This document shows, piece after piece, positions 1 through 8,004 of a stretch of 43,359 bases of DNA (position 1 is its first letter; each line of letters starts with the position of its first letter). The DNA comes from Desulfobulbus sp. Tol-SR (lineage in GTDB: Bacteria; Desulfobacterota; Desulfobulbia; Desulfobulbales; Desulfocapsaceae), in contig JROS01000018.1 of NCBI GenBank assembly GCA_000769715.1, positions 1 to 43,359 on the forward strand. Reading direction: 5' to 3'. The translations under genes were made by a program, and so were the position numbers. The notes below the pieces were generated by a model that did not search any database, was not told where the DNA came from, and saw only the letters and a list, made by a program, of their open reading frames with translations.

Positions 1-390
1 GGACTCGGCATTTTTGCGCACCTGCTCCCTCTCGGCCGCCGTCAGTTTGTTGTATTCCTCCGTCATGTACTTCAAGGGATTGGTTGTTTTGGTCCCGGTC
101 TTCTCCTGCAGATCGTAAGTGTAGGTCCAGTCCGCATCCTGGATCTCGACCGTATCATGGACCATCTTCATTCCCATCATGACCGTGACGGCCTTGCGGT
201 GGGTCGCCGTTTCCCGCCCATGATCCCTGATATACCGATCTTCGGTCCCTTCCTGGCTGCCGCTCAACTGGTAATGGATGGAGGCGCCGGCAAACGGCAG
301 TTTCTTCTCCCACGGATTTTCCTCCGCCGCAGCGAGGATCGGCCAGATTGAGACCATGCAGCAGAGCGCGGCCAGACATAATCGCTTCAT
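1..390 (-). CDS. Exported hypothetical protein, 3' end outside window
   Basis: The reading frame opens at an ATG (390-388) preceded by AGGAGAAG and stays open to base 1, giving 130 codons without a stop. The first ~22 residues form a Sec signal peptide: MKRL, then a hydrophobic stretch ending in Ala-Ala-Ala before EENPWEKK. The mature part seen here is polar and has a HYQLSGSQEGTED stretch, with no family I recognise. It lies 34 bases downstream of the YdfG-type dehydrogenase on the same strand, so it is probably the third gene of that operon. Periplasmic location is inferred from the signal peptide; function is unknown. Confidence 0.7.
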   Translation of the reverse strand, partial: MKRLCLAALCCMVSIWPILAAAEENPWEKKLPFAGASIHYQLSGSQEGTEDRYIRDHGRETATHRKAVTVMMGMKMVHDTVEIQDADWTYTYDLQEKTGTKTTNPLKYMTEEYNKLTAAEREQVRKNAES

Positions 391-424
391 CTCTTCTCCT
401 CTCCCGGTATGGTTGAAAATTGGA

Positions 425-1183
425 TTACTTGGCCTGCCGATGGATGGCGAACGGGTTCCAGCTCTGGCAGACCGGCATCACCTCGATCCGGTTGATGTTG
501 ACATGGGCCGGCCGGCTGGCGACCCAGTGGACGATCTCGGCGATATCGACGGCGGTAAGCGGCTCGGTGCCGGCATAGACTTCGTCGGCCTTGCCCTGGT
601 CGCCACCGAAGCGGACTACCGAAAATTCGGTCTCGGCCAGCCCCGGCTCGATGTTGGTGACCCTGACGCCGGTGCCATGGAGGTCGCAGCGGAGGTTGTT
701 GGAAAACTGGCCGACGAAGGCCTTGGTCGCCCCGTAGGCGTTGCCGCCGGGATACGGCCAGGTCCCGGCGATCGAGCCGATGTTGACGATGTGCCCCCGC
801 TTTCTCTCCACCATCCCCGGCAGGAGGAGGCGGGTCATGTACAACAGCCCCTTGATATTGGTGTCGACCATGACCTCCCAGTCGCCGAGTTCGGCCGTCT
901 GGGCCGGATTGAGGCCGATGGCCAGGCCGGCGTTGTTGAGCAGGACATCCACCGTCCGGAACCCCTCGGGCAGGCCCGCCACCATCTTCTCCACCTCGGC
1001 CAGGTGCCGTACGTCGAAGCAGGCGCAATGGACCGGGACGTCGTTCAGCTGCCGCGCCAGTTCCTCCAGCCGCTCCTCTCGCCGGCCGCAGAGCACCAGC
1101 CGCCAGCCGCCGGCGGCGAACTTTTCGGCGCAGGCCCGGCCGAAACCGGAGGTTGCTCCGGTAATGACGATCGTTTTTGCCAT
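425..1183 (-). CDS. ydfG: YdfG-type short-chain dehydrogenase (3-hydroxy acid dehydrogenase)
   Basis: A 252-residue classical short-chain dehydrogenase/reductase. It has the Rossmann motif TGATSGFG (residues 8-15), NNAG (83-86) and the catalytic Ser137, Tyr150 and Lys154 in YGATK. The blocks DTNIKGL, LLPGMVERKRGHIVNIGS, DLHGTGVRVTNIEPGLAETEF and PAHVNIN match Escherichia coli YdfG closely along the whole length. That family is cytosolic and NADP-dependent and oxidises L-allo-threonine, serine or 3-hydroxy acids, or reduces malonic semialdehyde. It starts 14 bases after the aminotransferase stop codon, so the two are almost certainly cotranscribed. A joint role in amino- or hydroxy-acid turnover is inferred; the substrate cannot be read from the sequence. 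Confidence 0.9.
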   Translation of the reverse strand: MAKTIVITGATSGFGRACAEKFAAGGWRLVLCGRREERLEELARQLNDVPVHCACFDVRHLAEVEKMVAGLPEGFRTVDVLLNNAGLAIGLNPAQTAELGDWEVMVDTNIKGLLYMTRLLLPGMVERKRGHIVNIGSIAGTWPYPGGNAYGATKAFVGQFSNNLRCDLHGTGVRVTNIEPGLAETEFSVVRFGGDQGKADEVYAGTEPLTAVDIAEIVHWVASRPAHVNINRIEVMPVCQSWNPFAIHRQAK

Positions 1184-1197
1184 CTGTTGTCTCCCTG

Positions 1198-2367
1198 TTA
1201 ACGTTGTTCGGCGCAGATCCGGTTGACGATCGCCGCCGCCCCGATCATCTGCCGGTCCTGTTGATAGAAATGGGGCGCCAGCCGCAGGTAGCCGGCCGGC
1301 CCGGTCATCACCACCCCGGCCGCAGCCAGCCGCGGCATGATCTTCCCCACATCGCCTCCGACCTCGAGGGCGACGATGCCCGACCGGTTGGCCCGGTCAA
1401 ACCGCAGCGGCCGGACCAGATCCGGGTCGCAGTGGGCGAGAAAAACCTCCTGCAGCCGGAAGACCTCGTCGCGGATCGCCGCGCCGTCGAAGCGCAGGAA
1501 GACCTCCTCCAGAACGGCGTTGAGGCCGGCGGCATGGTCCCAGGCGACAGTCGAATATTCGAACAACCGCCCATCATTGTGCGGGTTCCAGCGGTGATCG
1601 AGGTAGTCGAGATGCTGGCGCATCATCCCGGGGCCGGTCATCACCGGCTGCAGCTTGCGGCGAAAATCGCTCCTGGTGTAGAGCAGGCCGCTGGCCCACG
1701 GCCCCAGCAGCCATTTCCAGCCGGACGCCGCGAGGGCGGCGATATGACATGCCTCCGCCCGGAGCGGCAGGCAGCCGAGACTCTGGGCGCAGTCGACCAC
1801 CAGGTCGATCCCCCGCTCCCGGCAAAACCCGCCGAGCAGCCGGAGATCGGCGGCATAGCCGGAGGAGAACTGGACGTGGCTGATGGCGACGACCCGGGTC
1901 CGCGCCGTCACCCGCTCCTCGAGCTCATCCATCGACCAGCCCCGCGGCCGGTTGCCGGGGTCGGAGCGGCCGAGCGGATCGCGGTCGGCGAGGAGGATCA
2001 GCTCGACCCCGCGCCGGCCCTGCAGGACCCAGGGATAGTGGTTGCTCGGGTATTCATGGACATAGCTGATGATCTGGTCGCCGGGGGCGAAGGGATAGCC
2101 GTTGGCCACCATCGACAGGGCCTCGGCGGTGTTATGGACGAAGGAGATATCGGCGGCGGCGCAGCCGAGCAGTCTGGCCCCATTGTCGTGCAGGCGCGGC
2201 AGGATGTCGAAATGGTTCTTCAGGCCGCCCACCCCGCGGGCGGCGATATCGTCGGTAAAATCGCGGATGGCCCGGGCCGCCGTGCGATACAGGGGGGAGA
2301 CGGAACAGTGGCCGAGAAATATCGGCCCGTCCGCATCGGGGAACAGATCTGTCGTACCGGGCAACAT
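1198..2367 (-). CDS. Class V aminotransferase (PLP-dependent)
   Basis: A 389-residue fold-type I PLP enzyme of aminotransferase class V. Visible are the phosphate-binding HNTAEAL region (~78), the cofactor-contacting DCAQS (Asp192, Gln195) and the Schiff-base lysine in SGWKWLLG (Lys218). It lacks the Cys-containing active-site loop of a classic cysteine desulfurase, so an isopenicillin-N-epimerase or aminotransferase-like activity is more likely than sulfur transfer; the substrate is unknown. The frame is open a further 67 codons upstream, but the ATG at 2367 has an excellent Shine-Dalgarno (GGGGGAGGTG) and the longer version would run through the promoter at 2443-2471, so the shorter start is chosen. 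First gene of the operon with ydfG. Confidence 0.85.
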   Translation of the reverse strand: MLPGTTDLFPDADGPIFLGHCSVSPLYRTAARAIRDFTDDIAARGVGGLKNHFDILPRLHDNGARLLGCAAADISFVHNTAEALSMVANGYPFAPGDQIISYVHEYPSNHYPWVLQGRRGVELILLADRDPLGRSDPGNRPRGWSMDELEERVTARTRVVAISHVQFSSGYAADLRLLGGFCRERGIDLVVDCAQSLGCLPLRAEACHIAALAASGWKWLLGPWASGLLYTRSDFRRKLQPVMTGPGMMRQHLDYLDHRWNPHNDGRLFEYSTVAWDHAAGLNAVLEEVFLRFDGAAIRDEVFRLQEVFLAHCDPDLVRPLRFDRANRSGIVALEVGGDVGKIMPRLAAAGVVMTGPAGYLRLAPHFYQQDRQMIGAAAIVNRICAEQR

Positions 2368-2442
2368 GGGCACCTCCCCCGCGGCGTGCTTGGGAACCTT
2401 GAGTACTGCTTCAGAATTGCAGCGATTTTCGACGATATCTGC

Positions 2443-2471
2443 ACTATAGAATTGGCATCCCGGTTGGTCAA
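2443..2471 (-). promoter_or_regulatory. Sigma-70 promoter for aminotransferase-ydfG operon
   Basis: On the minus strand the -35 TTGACC (2471-2466) and -10 TATAGT (2448-2443) are separated by exactly 17 bases. Transcription would start near 2436, giving a leader of about 70 nt before the ATG at 2367. Confidence 0.6.
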
Positions 2472-2494
2472 GCCCTCTTTCGACTGTCCCCGGT

Positions 2495-2523
2495 TTGCCT
2501 TTCGAGGTCTTCTCCCCTATAGT
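2495..2523 (+). promoter_or_regulatory. Sigma-70 promoter for ornithine cyclodeaminase-arginase operon
   Basis: TTGCCT (2495-2500), a 17-base spacer and TATAGT (2518-2523) point toward the ATG at 2556, which has an AAGGAGG ribosome site. It diverges from the minus-strand promoter just to its left; the two share the 2443-2523 interval and could be co-regulated. Confidence 0.5.
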
Positions 2524-2555
2524 TGAGGATATCCCGCCGCACAAGGAGGCCGCCG

Positions 2556-3650
2556 ATGGAGCCGACATTGACCTACACCCCTCCCGATTTTACCCAGCCG
2601 CAATTGCGCAACAGTCCGCCGGCCACGACCTCGGCGGCCCCGGCCGACGGCATCGCCCCGGACGGCTTCCACGCCACCTCGAACTTCCCGGAGTATATCC
2701 GTCTCGCCGACGGCACCTGGGTGCTGGTCCCCGAAAACCGGATGGATGCAGTGCTGGTGGTGCGGGGCAAGGCGATCGAGGCCGTCGAGGCCCGCCGGCT
2801 GCGCCGGGGTGAAATGGTGGTGCTCGGCCGCAGCGAAAACGGCGAGGAAGGGATCCTGGTCCATGCGGAGGGTTTTACCACTCCCGAAGAACGACAAGCC
2901 GACAAATTTTCCTTCCGCTCGCGCGGTACCCGCGAGACCCCTTTCTCCCGCTCTTACGATGAACTCTACCGGATACTGGCGCATGACCGCCGCCGGGGTT
3001 ACATCGTCTGGGTCCTCGGACCGGCCGTGGCCTTCGACAAGGACAGCCGGCAGGCGATGGAGGGCCTGATCCGGGCCGGCTTCTGCCACGCCCTGATGGC
3101 CGGCAACGCCCTGGCCACCCACGACCTCGAGGCCGCCCGGTTCGGCACCGGCCTCGGCCAGGACATCTACAGCCAGGAACACCAGCCGTCCGGCCACTAC
3201 AACCATCTCGACATCCTCAACACCGTCCGCCGCGCCGGGTCCATCCCGGCGGCCCTGCGGGAAATGGGGGCCACAGGCGGCATCATCCACGCCTGCGAGG
3301 AATGCCGGATCCCCTATGTCCTGGCCGGCTCGATCCGCGACGATGGACCGCTGCCGGAGGTCATCGCCGACGTCTACGCGTCCCAGGACCGGATGCGGCG
3401 GCACGCCCGCCGCGCCACCACGGTGATCGCCATGGCGACCCAGCTTCACGCCATCGCCTTCGGCAATATGACCCCGAGCTACCGCATCATGGAGGACGGC
3501 ACGGTGCGGCCGGTCTTTTTCTATATCGTCGACATGTCCGAGTTCGGCGCCGACAAGCTGGCCAATCGCGGCTCGGCCCAGGCCCGGGCAATCCTGACCA
3601 ACGTCCAGGACTTCATCGTCAACCTGTGGAACCACCTGTCGAAGCCATGA
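2556..3650 (+). CDS. Archaeal-type ornithine cyclodeaminase / LOR-SDH-like protein (TIGR00300 family)
   Basis: A 364-residue protein of the family annotated as TIGR00300 or LOR/SDH-like. It is homologous to the C-terminal half of the cyanobacterial arginine-degrading enzyme AgrE/ArgZ and to the archaeal ornithine cyclodeaminase. Family-typical blocks are ALMAGNALATHDLEAARFGT, GHYNHLDILNTVRRAGSI, an IIHACEEC segment and IAFGNMTPSYR. Characterised members use NAD to convert ornithine to proline plus ammonia. Start: the ATG at 2556 carries AAGGAGG; an ATG 11 codons upstream lacks one. The stop codon overlaps the arginase ATG (ATGA), so the two are translationally coupled, supporting arginine -> ornithine -> proline. 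A saccharopine dehydrogenase-related role is the alternative. Confidence 0.8.
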   Translation: MEPTLTYTPPDFTQPQLRNSPPATTSAAPADGIAPDGFHATSNFPEYIRLADGTWVLVPENRMDAVLVVRGKAIEAVEARRLRRGEMVVLGRSENGEEGILVHAEGFTTPEERQADKFSFRSRGTRETPFSRSYDELYRILAHDRRRGYIVWVLGPAVAFDKDSRQAMEGLIRAGFCHALMAGNALATHDLEAARFGTGLGQDIYSQEHQPSGHYNHLDILNTVRRAGSIPAALREMGATGGIIHACEECRIPYVLAGSIRDDGPLPEVIADVYASQDRMRRHARRATTVIAMATQLHAIAFGNMTPSYRIMEDGTVRPVFFYIVDMSEFGADKLANRGSAQARAILTNVQDFIVNLWNHLSKP

Positions 3651-4546
3651 GCTGCCGATCGCAGAAAATCCGAATCATCGGGGTGCCGATGGATCTCGGC
3701 CAGAGCCGCCGGGGGGTGGACATGGGGCCGAGCGCCCTCCGCTATGCCGGGCTGACCGAGAAGCTGCAGCAGCTCGGCTACGCCACCGTCGACAGCGGCA
3801 ATCTCGACATCCCCGGTCACTTCACCCTGGCCGGCACCAGCCTGGCGGAGCGCCTGGTGCCGATCCGCGAAGGTCTCGAAAGAACCTATGCCATGGCCAG
3901 GCAAGCGGTCAACCGGGGCGAGATCCCGATCTTCCTCGGCGGCGATCACTCGATCGCCATCGGTACGGTCGGCGGTATCACCCACGACAGGGAGGTCGGT
4001 CTGTTGTGGATTGACGCCCACGGCGACTTCAATACCCCTGCCAGTTCGCCGAGCCAGAATGTCCACGGCATGGCCCTGGCAACCCTGCTCGGCTACGGTG
4101 CCGGGGAGCTGATCGACATCGGCCGGCCGGGGCGCAAAATCCGGCCCGAGAATGTGGTGCTGATCGGCACCCGTGATCTCGATCGGCAGGAACGGGAGAT
4201 GCTGAGAATCTCCGGTTGTGCGGTCTACACGATGCGGGAGATCGACGAGATCGGCATCGGCGCCGTGCTGGGACGGGCCCTCGCTGTGCTCGAGCGCTTC
4301 GACACGATCCACGTCAGTCTCGATCTCGATGTCATGGACCCGATCGAGGCCCCCGGCGTCGGCACCCCGTCGACCGGCGGCCTGACCTATCGCGAGGGAC
4401 AGCTGATCATGGAGGTGCTTGCCGACACCAAAACGCTGGGGTCCGTCGATATCGTCGAGATCAACCCGATCCTCGACATCCACAACCGTACCGCCCAAGT
4501 GGCGGTCGACCTGGCGGCTTCCCTCTTCGGCAAGAAGATCCTCTGA
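3647..4546 (+). CDS. rocF: Arginase
   Basis: A 299-residue ureohydrolase, the normal arginase length. The binuclear manganese ligands are all present: His101 (GGDHS), Asp123, His125 and Asp127 (DAHGDFNTP), and Asp226 and Asp228 (SLDLDVMDP). The loop [13 protein letters not shown] after the second motif, and EINP near the C-terminus, resemble arginase more than agmatinase, so arginine -> ornithine + urea is predicted (cytosolic). It begins inside the stop codon of the upstream ornithine cyclodeaminase-like gene. No urease or ornithine aminotransferase is seen in the window, so ornithine probably goes directly to proline. Agmatinase or guanidino-acid hydrolase activity remains possible. Confidence 0.88.
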   Translation: MSCRSQKIRIIGVPMDLGQSRRGVDMGPSALRYAGLTEKLQQLGYATVDSGNLDIPGHFTLAGTSLAERLVPIREGLERTYAMARQAVNRGEIPIFLGGDHSIAIGTVGGITHDREVGLLWIDAHGDFNTPASSPSQNVHGMALATLLGYGAGELIDIGRPGRKIRPENVVLIGTRDLDRQEREMLRISGCAVYTMREIDEIGIGAVLGRALAVLERFDTIHVSLDLDVMDPIEAPGVGTPSTGGLTYREGQLIMEVLADTKTLGSVDIVEINPILDIHNRTAQVAVDLAASLFGKKIL

Positions 4547-4552
4547 CCGCTC

Positions 4553-4570
4553 CAGGCGAGATGCCGCCTG
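4553..4570 (+). terminator. Weak hairpin after arginase
   Basis: CAGGCG and CGCCTG pair perfectly around a 6-base loop, 7 bases after the arginase stop codon. Only TTT follows shortly, so it is a weak intrinsic terminator at best. Confidence 0.3.
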
Positions 4571-4683
4571 AACCTTTCCGAAACCGGGGCAACAAGAAGT
4601 TCCTGGCTGAGGCAGCCCGACGCGGCCGTCAGACCTGGGTTCTTCAGGTAACAAGGAACAGGATTGAGAATTGCCGGAGAGAC

Positions 4684-4699
4684 GCCGCGGAAACGCGGC
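4684..4699. terminator. GAAA-tetraloop hairpin between convergent genes
   Basis: GCCGCG-GAAA-CGCGGC is a perfect 6-bp stem with a stable GNRA tetraloop on the plus strand. It lies between the convergent arginase and GntR genes, 18 bases beyond the GntR stop. There is no U-tract on either side, so function as a bidirectional terminator is only inferred. Confidence 0.35.
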
Positions 4700-4716
4700 A
4701 ATCGGCGCCAGGCAGG

Positions 4717-5418
4717 TCAGCGGCTGTGAAAATATTCCTTCACATAGATGATGTGTTCGCGCATGGCCTCAAAGGCCTTTTCCGGTTCCCGGTTGCGGAT
4801 ACACTCGAAGACCGACCGATGATGATTGAGGATATCGTTCAGGGTCCCGGGGTCGTCATACATATGGGTCAGGTTTTTTTTGATACCAACAAAGAGAAAA
4901 TCATAAAAATTGCGCATCAGGTGGATGAGGACGGGATTCTTGGTGGCGAAGGTCACCGCCATGTGGAAGGCGGTATCCGAACCGATGCCGATCCTCTCGG
5001 TCTCCTGCAGATCCGTCTCCATCTCGATAAGACACTTCTCCATCGCCAGCAGATCGGTCTGGCCGGCCCGTTTCGCCGCCAGAAAGGCGGAATTGCATTC
5101 AAGCCCCATGCGGACCTCGAGGAGGTCGTCGATGCTCGCCTCCTCGATCGCCATCGAGATCCCGAGAGAGCCGCTGCGCTGGCCGTCCGGCAGGCTGACG
5201 AAGGTCCCCTGTCCCTGCCGGTGTTCGAGCAGGCCCATCCCCACCATCTTTTCTATGGCGTTCCTGACGGACGTCCGACTGACCGACATCGAATCGGCCA
5301 GCTCCCGTTCCGGCGGGATCTGCTGGCCCGGTTTGAACTCTCCCTTATAGATGAGTTCCCGTATCTGTTCGAAGACCTGGTCGGATATCCGTTTGGGTTT
5401 GATCGGTTTGAGCATCAT
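4717..5418 (-). CDS. GntR-family (FadR/FCD) transcriptional regulator
   Basis: A 233-residue regulator with an N-terminal winged helix (residues ~8-75; PPERELADSMSVSRTSVRNAI is the recognition region) and a C-terminal all-helical FCD effector domain. Likely metal ligands of the FCD pocket are Asp148, His152, His199/200 and His222. The size and the QGQGTFV wing are typical of the FadR subfamily that senses organic acids (LldR, PdhR, DctR-like). It is divergent from the acyl-CoA synthetase and CoA-transferase genes, so control of acetate or short-chain acid metabolism and of itself is inferred. No convincing ribosome site precedes the two adjacent ATG codons at 5418 and 5415. Confidence 0.85.
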   Translation of the reverse strand: MMLKPIKPKRISDQVFEQIRELIYKGEFKPGQQIPPERELADSMSVSRTSVRNAIEKMVGMGLLEHRQGQGTFVSLPDGQRSGSLGISMAIEEASIDDLLEVRMGLECNSAFLAAKRAGQTDLLAMEKCLIEMETDLQETERIGIGSDTAFHMAVTFATKNPVLIHLMRNFYDFLFVGIKKNLTHMYDDPGTLNDILNHHRSVFECIRNREPEKAFEAMREHIIYVKEYFHSR

Positions 5419-5497
5419 AGACAGAGGAGGTGGAGGATGCCGTCCGGCCTCGGGAGGAAGAACGGTTTGACAGGGTTTCCCGGATTTGAACCGGTGT

Positions 5498-5561
5498 TTT
5501 TACCATAATGATACGGAAAATTGATATTCAAACTGCTTAATGGTACGGAAATTTGGTAAAA
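5498..5561. promoter_or_regulatory. Putative GntR operator cluster
   Basis: Two 21-base direct repeats, 5506-5526 and 5538-5558, differ at only 3 positions; both begin TAATG, carry TACGGAAA in the middle, and are offset by 32 bases, about three helical turns. The block is bracketed by a perfect 8-base inverted repeat, TTTTACCA (5498-5505) and TGGTAAAA (5554-5561). It lies 80-140 bases upstream of the regulator start and in an AT-rich patch. Binding by the adjacent GntR protein is inferred from position and geometry. Confidence 0.5.
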
Positions 5562-5722
5562 GGTGCAATAAAAAACCATCAGTATTCAACACGATTTCTC
5601 ACCCGGTCGCGTTCGGGCGGCAATTCGGGCCTAACCATTCCTCTTCGTGCAGAGCATGCCGATAAAAAACCGCCTGGAACCGCGAACGGCAATGACGCGT
5701 CGGCTTTTCTCGGGAGCCGGTC

Positions 5723-5749
5723 TTGCCAGGCCGCGGGACATGCTATAGA
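5723..5749 (+). promoter_or_regulatory. Possible extended -10 promoter for acyl-CoA synthetase
   Basis: TTGCCA (5723-5728) and TATAGA (5744-5749) are 15 bases apart, short of the optimum, but a TGC extension directly precedes the -10. It would give a leader of about 85 nt before the ATG at 5840. Confidence 0.35.
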
Positions 5750-5839
5750 CTGTTTTTGTGCTCGTCCACACCAAAAAACCGGGGTATTCCGCATCCCTGC
5801 TGAACTTTATCCGCACGTCACGAGAGGACAAACACCGTC

Positions 5840-7951
5840 ATGCTAGAACATCTCTTTTTCCCTGAAAGCGTCGCCGTCATCGGTGCCTCCAGGCAGCCGG
5901 GCAAGGTAGGCCACGACATTCTCGCCAATCTGGTCAAGGGCGGCTTCAGCGGTGCAATCATCCCGATCAACCCCTCCGGCGGCACCCTCTTCGACCTCAA
6001 GGTCTACCCGAGCCTCAGGGAATACCCCGGCACCGTCGACCAGGCGATCGTCGCGGTCCCCAAGCCGCACGTGCTGGCGACGGTCAGGGACGCCCTGGCC
6101 AAGGGTGCCGGGAACATCATCATGATCACCGCCGGCTTCAAGGAGACCGGCAGCGAAGGAGCCGAACTCGAGGCCGAGCTGACCGATCTCTGCCGCCGCA
6201 ACGGCGCCCGGCTGGTCGGGCCGAACTGCCTGGGCCTGCTCAACACCAAAAACCACCTCAACAGTTCCTTCGCCGGCTCCCTGCCCAGGCCGGGACGGAT
6301 CGGCGTGTTCTCGCAGTCCGGGGCCCTCTGCACCTCGATCCTCGACCTCGCCGAAGGCCGCAACCTCGGGCTGTCGAAGCTGATCAGCATCGGCAACAAG
6401 GCCGATATCAACGAGGATCACATGCTGGAATATTTCGCGGCCGATCCCGACACCGACGTCATCGTCGGCTACCTCGAGAACATCGTCGCCGGCGACTCCT
6501 TCATCAAGACCGCCACCGACACCTGTTCGGTCAAACCGGTGGTCATCCTCAAGTCGGGCACCAGCCAGGCCGGGCAGAAGGCGGCCGCCAGCCACACCGG
6601 AGTCCTGGCCGGGGCCGACACCGCCTATGGCGCCGCCTTCAAGCGCTCCGGGGTCATCCGCGCCGACACCTTCGAGTCCCTGTTCGACTACGCCACCGCC
6701 CTGTCGATGCAGCCCCTGCCCAAGGGCGACCGGGTGCTGATCATCACCAATGCCGGCGGTCCGGGGACCATGGCGGCGGATGCGGTCGAACATGCCGGCA
6801 TGACCGTCGCCGAACTGGAGACCAACACCGCCACCTCGCTCAGGGAAAAGCTGCCGGCCGCCGCCTCCGTCGGCAACCCGGTCGACGTGCTCGGCGACGC
6901 CCCGCCCGAGCGCTACGCCGATGCGCTGCTGGCGGCCCAGAGCGACGATTCGGTCGACGCCATCATCGTCATCCTCACCCCCCAGGCGATGACCGACCCC
7001 CGGGAGACGGCCCGGCGCATCGCCCGTTCGATCGACGGCAGCAAGCCGGTCCTCGCCTCGTTCATGGGCGGCAAGGAGGTCCTGCCGGGCCGCCAGGAAC
7101 TGACCGCCGCCAGCCTCCCCGATTACGAGTCGCCGGAGCGGGCGGTGGCCGCCTTGAAGGTCATGTACCAGTACGCCACCTGGAAGAACCGGCCGCCCCG
7201 CGTCGTCACCCGTTTCCGGGTCAACCGCCGCCGCGCCTCCCGGATCGTCAGCCGCAACATCAGCAACGGCATCTTCCAGCTCAACGAGAGCAAGGCCAAG
7301 AAGATCCTCGACGCCTACGGCTTCAACATCCTGCCGGGCCGGCTCATCACCTCGGCCGAGGAGGCGATGGAATACGCCCGGGGCATCGGCTTCCCGGTGG
7401 CGATGAAGATCGTGTCCCAGGACATCATCCACAAGAGCGACATGGGCGGGGTCAAGCTCCACCTCGCGACGGTGCAGCAGGTGCGCGACGCCTTCGACCT
7501 GATGATGATGCGCATCCTCCAGCAGGTGCCGAACGCCAGGATCGAAGGGGTCTATCTCGAAAAGATGGCCGACCCCGGCCTGGAGATCATCCTCGGCATG
7601 AGCCGCGATCCCCAGTTCGGACCGATGCTGATGTTCGGCCTGGGCGGGATCTTCGTGGAGGTGATGAAGGACGTCACCTTCCACCTGGCCCCGATCACCC
7701 AGGAAGAGGCGATCCAGATGCTCAAATCGACCCGTTCCTACGGCATCCTCGAGGGCAAGCGGGGGCAGAAGGGGGTCGACATCCCGGCGATCGCCACCGG
7801 CCTGCAGCGGATCAGCCAGCTGACCACCGATTTTCCCCAGATCATGGAACTCGACATCAACCCCTTCATCGTCGGCGATATCGGTACCGATCCAATCGTC
7901 GCCGACGCCAGGATCACCCTGGCCCGACCGATTGAAGGCAAGCGCAACTGA
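5840..7951 (+). CDS. ADP-forming acetyl/acyl-CoA synthetase (alpha-beta fusion)
   Basis: A 703-residue NDP-forming acyl-CoA synthetase. Order of domains: CoA-binding Rossmann domain (SVAVIGAS, residues ~10-130), a succinyl-CoA-ligase-like domain containing the phosphohistidine His252 in ASHTGVLAG, a basic linker (~455-475), and a C-terminal ATP-grasp domain (~480-700) ending in MELDINPF. Family enzymes reversibly convert acyl-CoA + ADP + Pi to acid + ATP + CoA, in the cytosol. A GAGAGGA ribosome site precedes the ATG. The CoA-transferase/GNAT gene starts 53 bases downstream on the same strand. Unlike protein acetyltransferase Pat/YfiQ, this protein has no GNAT tail of its own. Acetate versus branched or aryl acid specificity cannot be told. 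Confidence 0.9.
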   Translation: MLEHLFFPESVAVIGASRQPGKVGHDILANLVKGGFSGAIIPINPSGGTLFDLKVYPSLREYPGTVDQAIVAVPKPHVLATVRDALAKGAGNIIMITAGFKETGSEGAELEAELTDLCRRNGARLVGPNCLGLLNTKNHLNSSFAGSLPRPGRIGVFSQSGALCTSILDLAEGRNLGLSKLISIGNKADINEDHMLEYFAADPDTDVIVGYLENIVAGDSFIKTATDTCSVKPVVILKSGTSQAGQKAAASHTGVLAGADTAYGAAFKRSGVIRADTFESLFDYATALSMQPLPKGDRVLIITNAGGPGTMAADAVEHAGMTVAELETNTATSLREKLPAAASVGNPVDVLGDAPPERYADALLAAQSDDSVDAIIVILTPQAMTDPRETARRIARSIDGSKPVLASFMGGKEVLPGRQELTAASLPDYESPERAVAALKVMYQYATWKNRPPRVVTRFRVNRRRASRIVSRNISNGIFQLNESKAKKILDAYGFNILPGRLITSAEEAMEYARGIGFPVAMKIVSQDIIHKSDMGGVKLHLATVQQVRDAFDLMMMRILQQVPNARIEGVYLEKMADPGLEIILGMSRDPQFGPMLMFGLGGIFVEVMKDVTFHLAPITQEEAIQMLKSTRSYGILEGKRGQKGVDIPAIATGLQRISQLTTDFPQIMELDINPFIVGDIGTDPIVADARITLARPIEGKRN

Positions 7952-8004
7952 GCCGCGACAACGGGATCGAACGGCAGAAAAATCATCTATCAAGGTGCAA
8001 GAAT

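Larger units (their letters stand above)
5419..5839. other. 421-base divergent control region
   Basis: No convincing gene. The short frame at 5553-5846 overlaps the next gene and resembles nothing. The region holds the repeat cluster at 5498-5561 and a possible promoter at 5723-5749. An imperfect CGGCT/AGCCG hairpin lies near 5701-5719. Confidence 0.6.

Noticed and set aside
5553-5846. 97-codon frame in the GntR/acyl-CoA synthetase intergenic region
   Set aside because: Lies over the repeat cluster and promoter region, runs into the synthetase start, has no good ribosome site and no recognisable sequence.
5843-7993. 716-codon open frame opposite the acyl-CoA synthetase gene
   Set aside because: It is antisense to a gene with full family motifs, has low-complexity Gly/Asp/Arg/Val composition, and arises from the GC-rich third codon positions. 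The same applies to long antisense frames at 7990-9978, 9861-11744 and 1177-2526.
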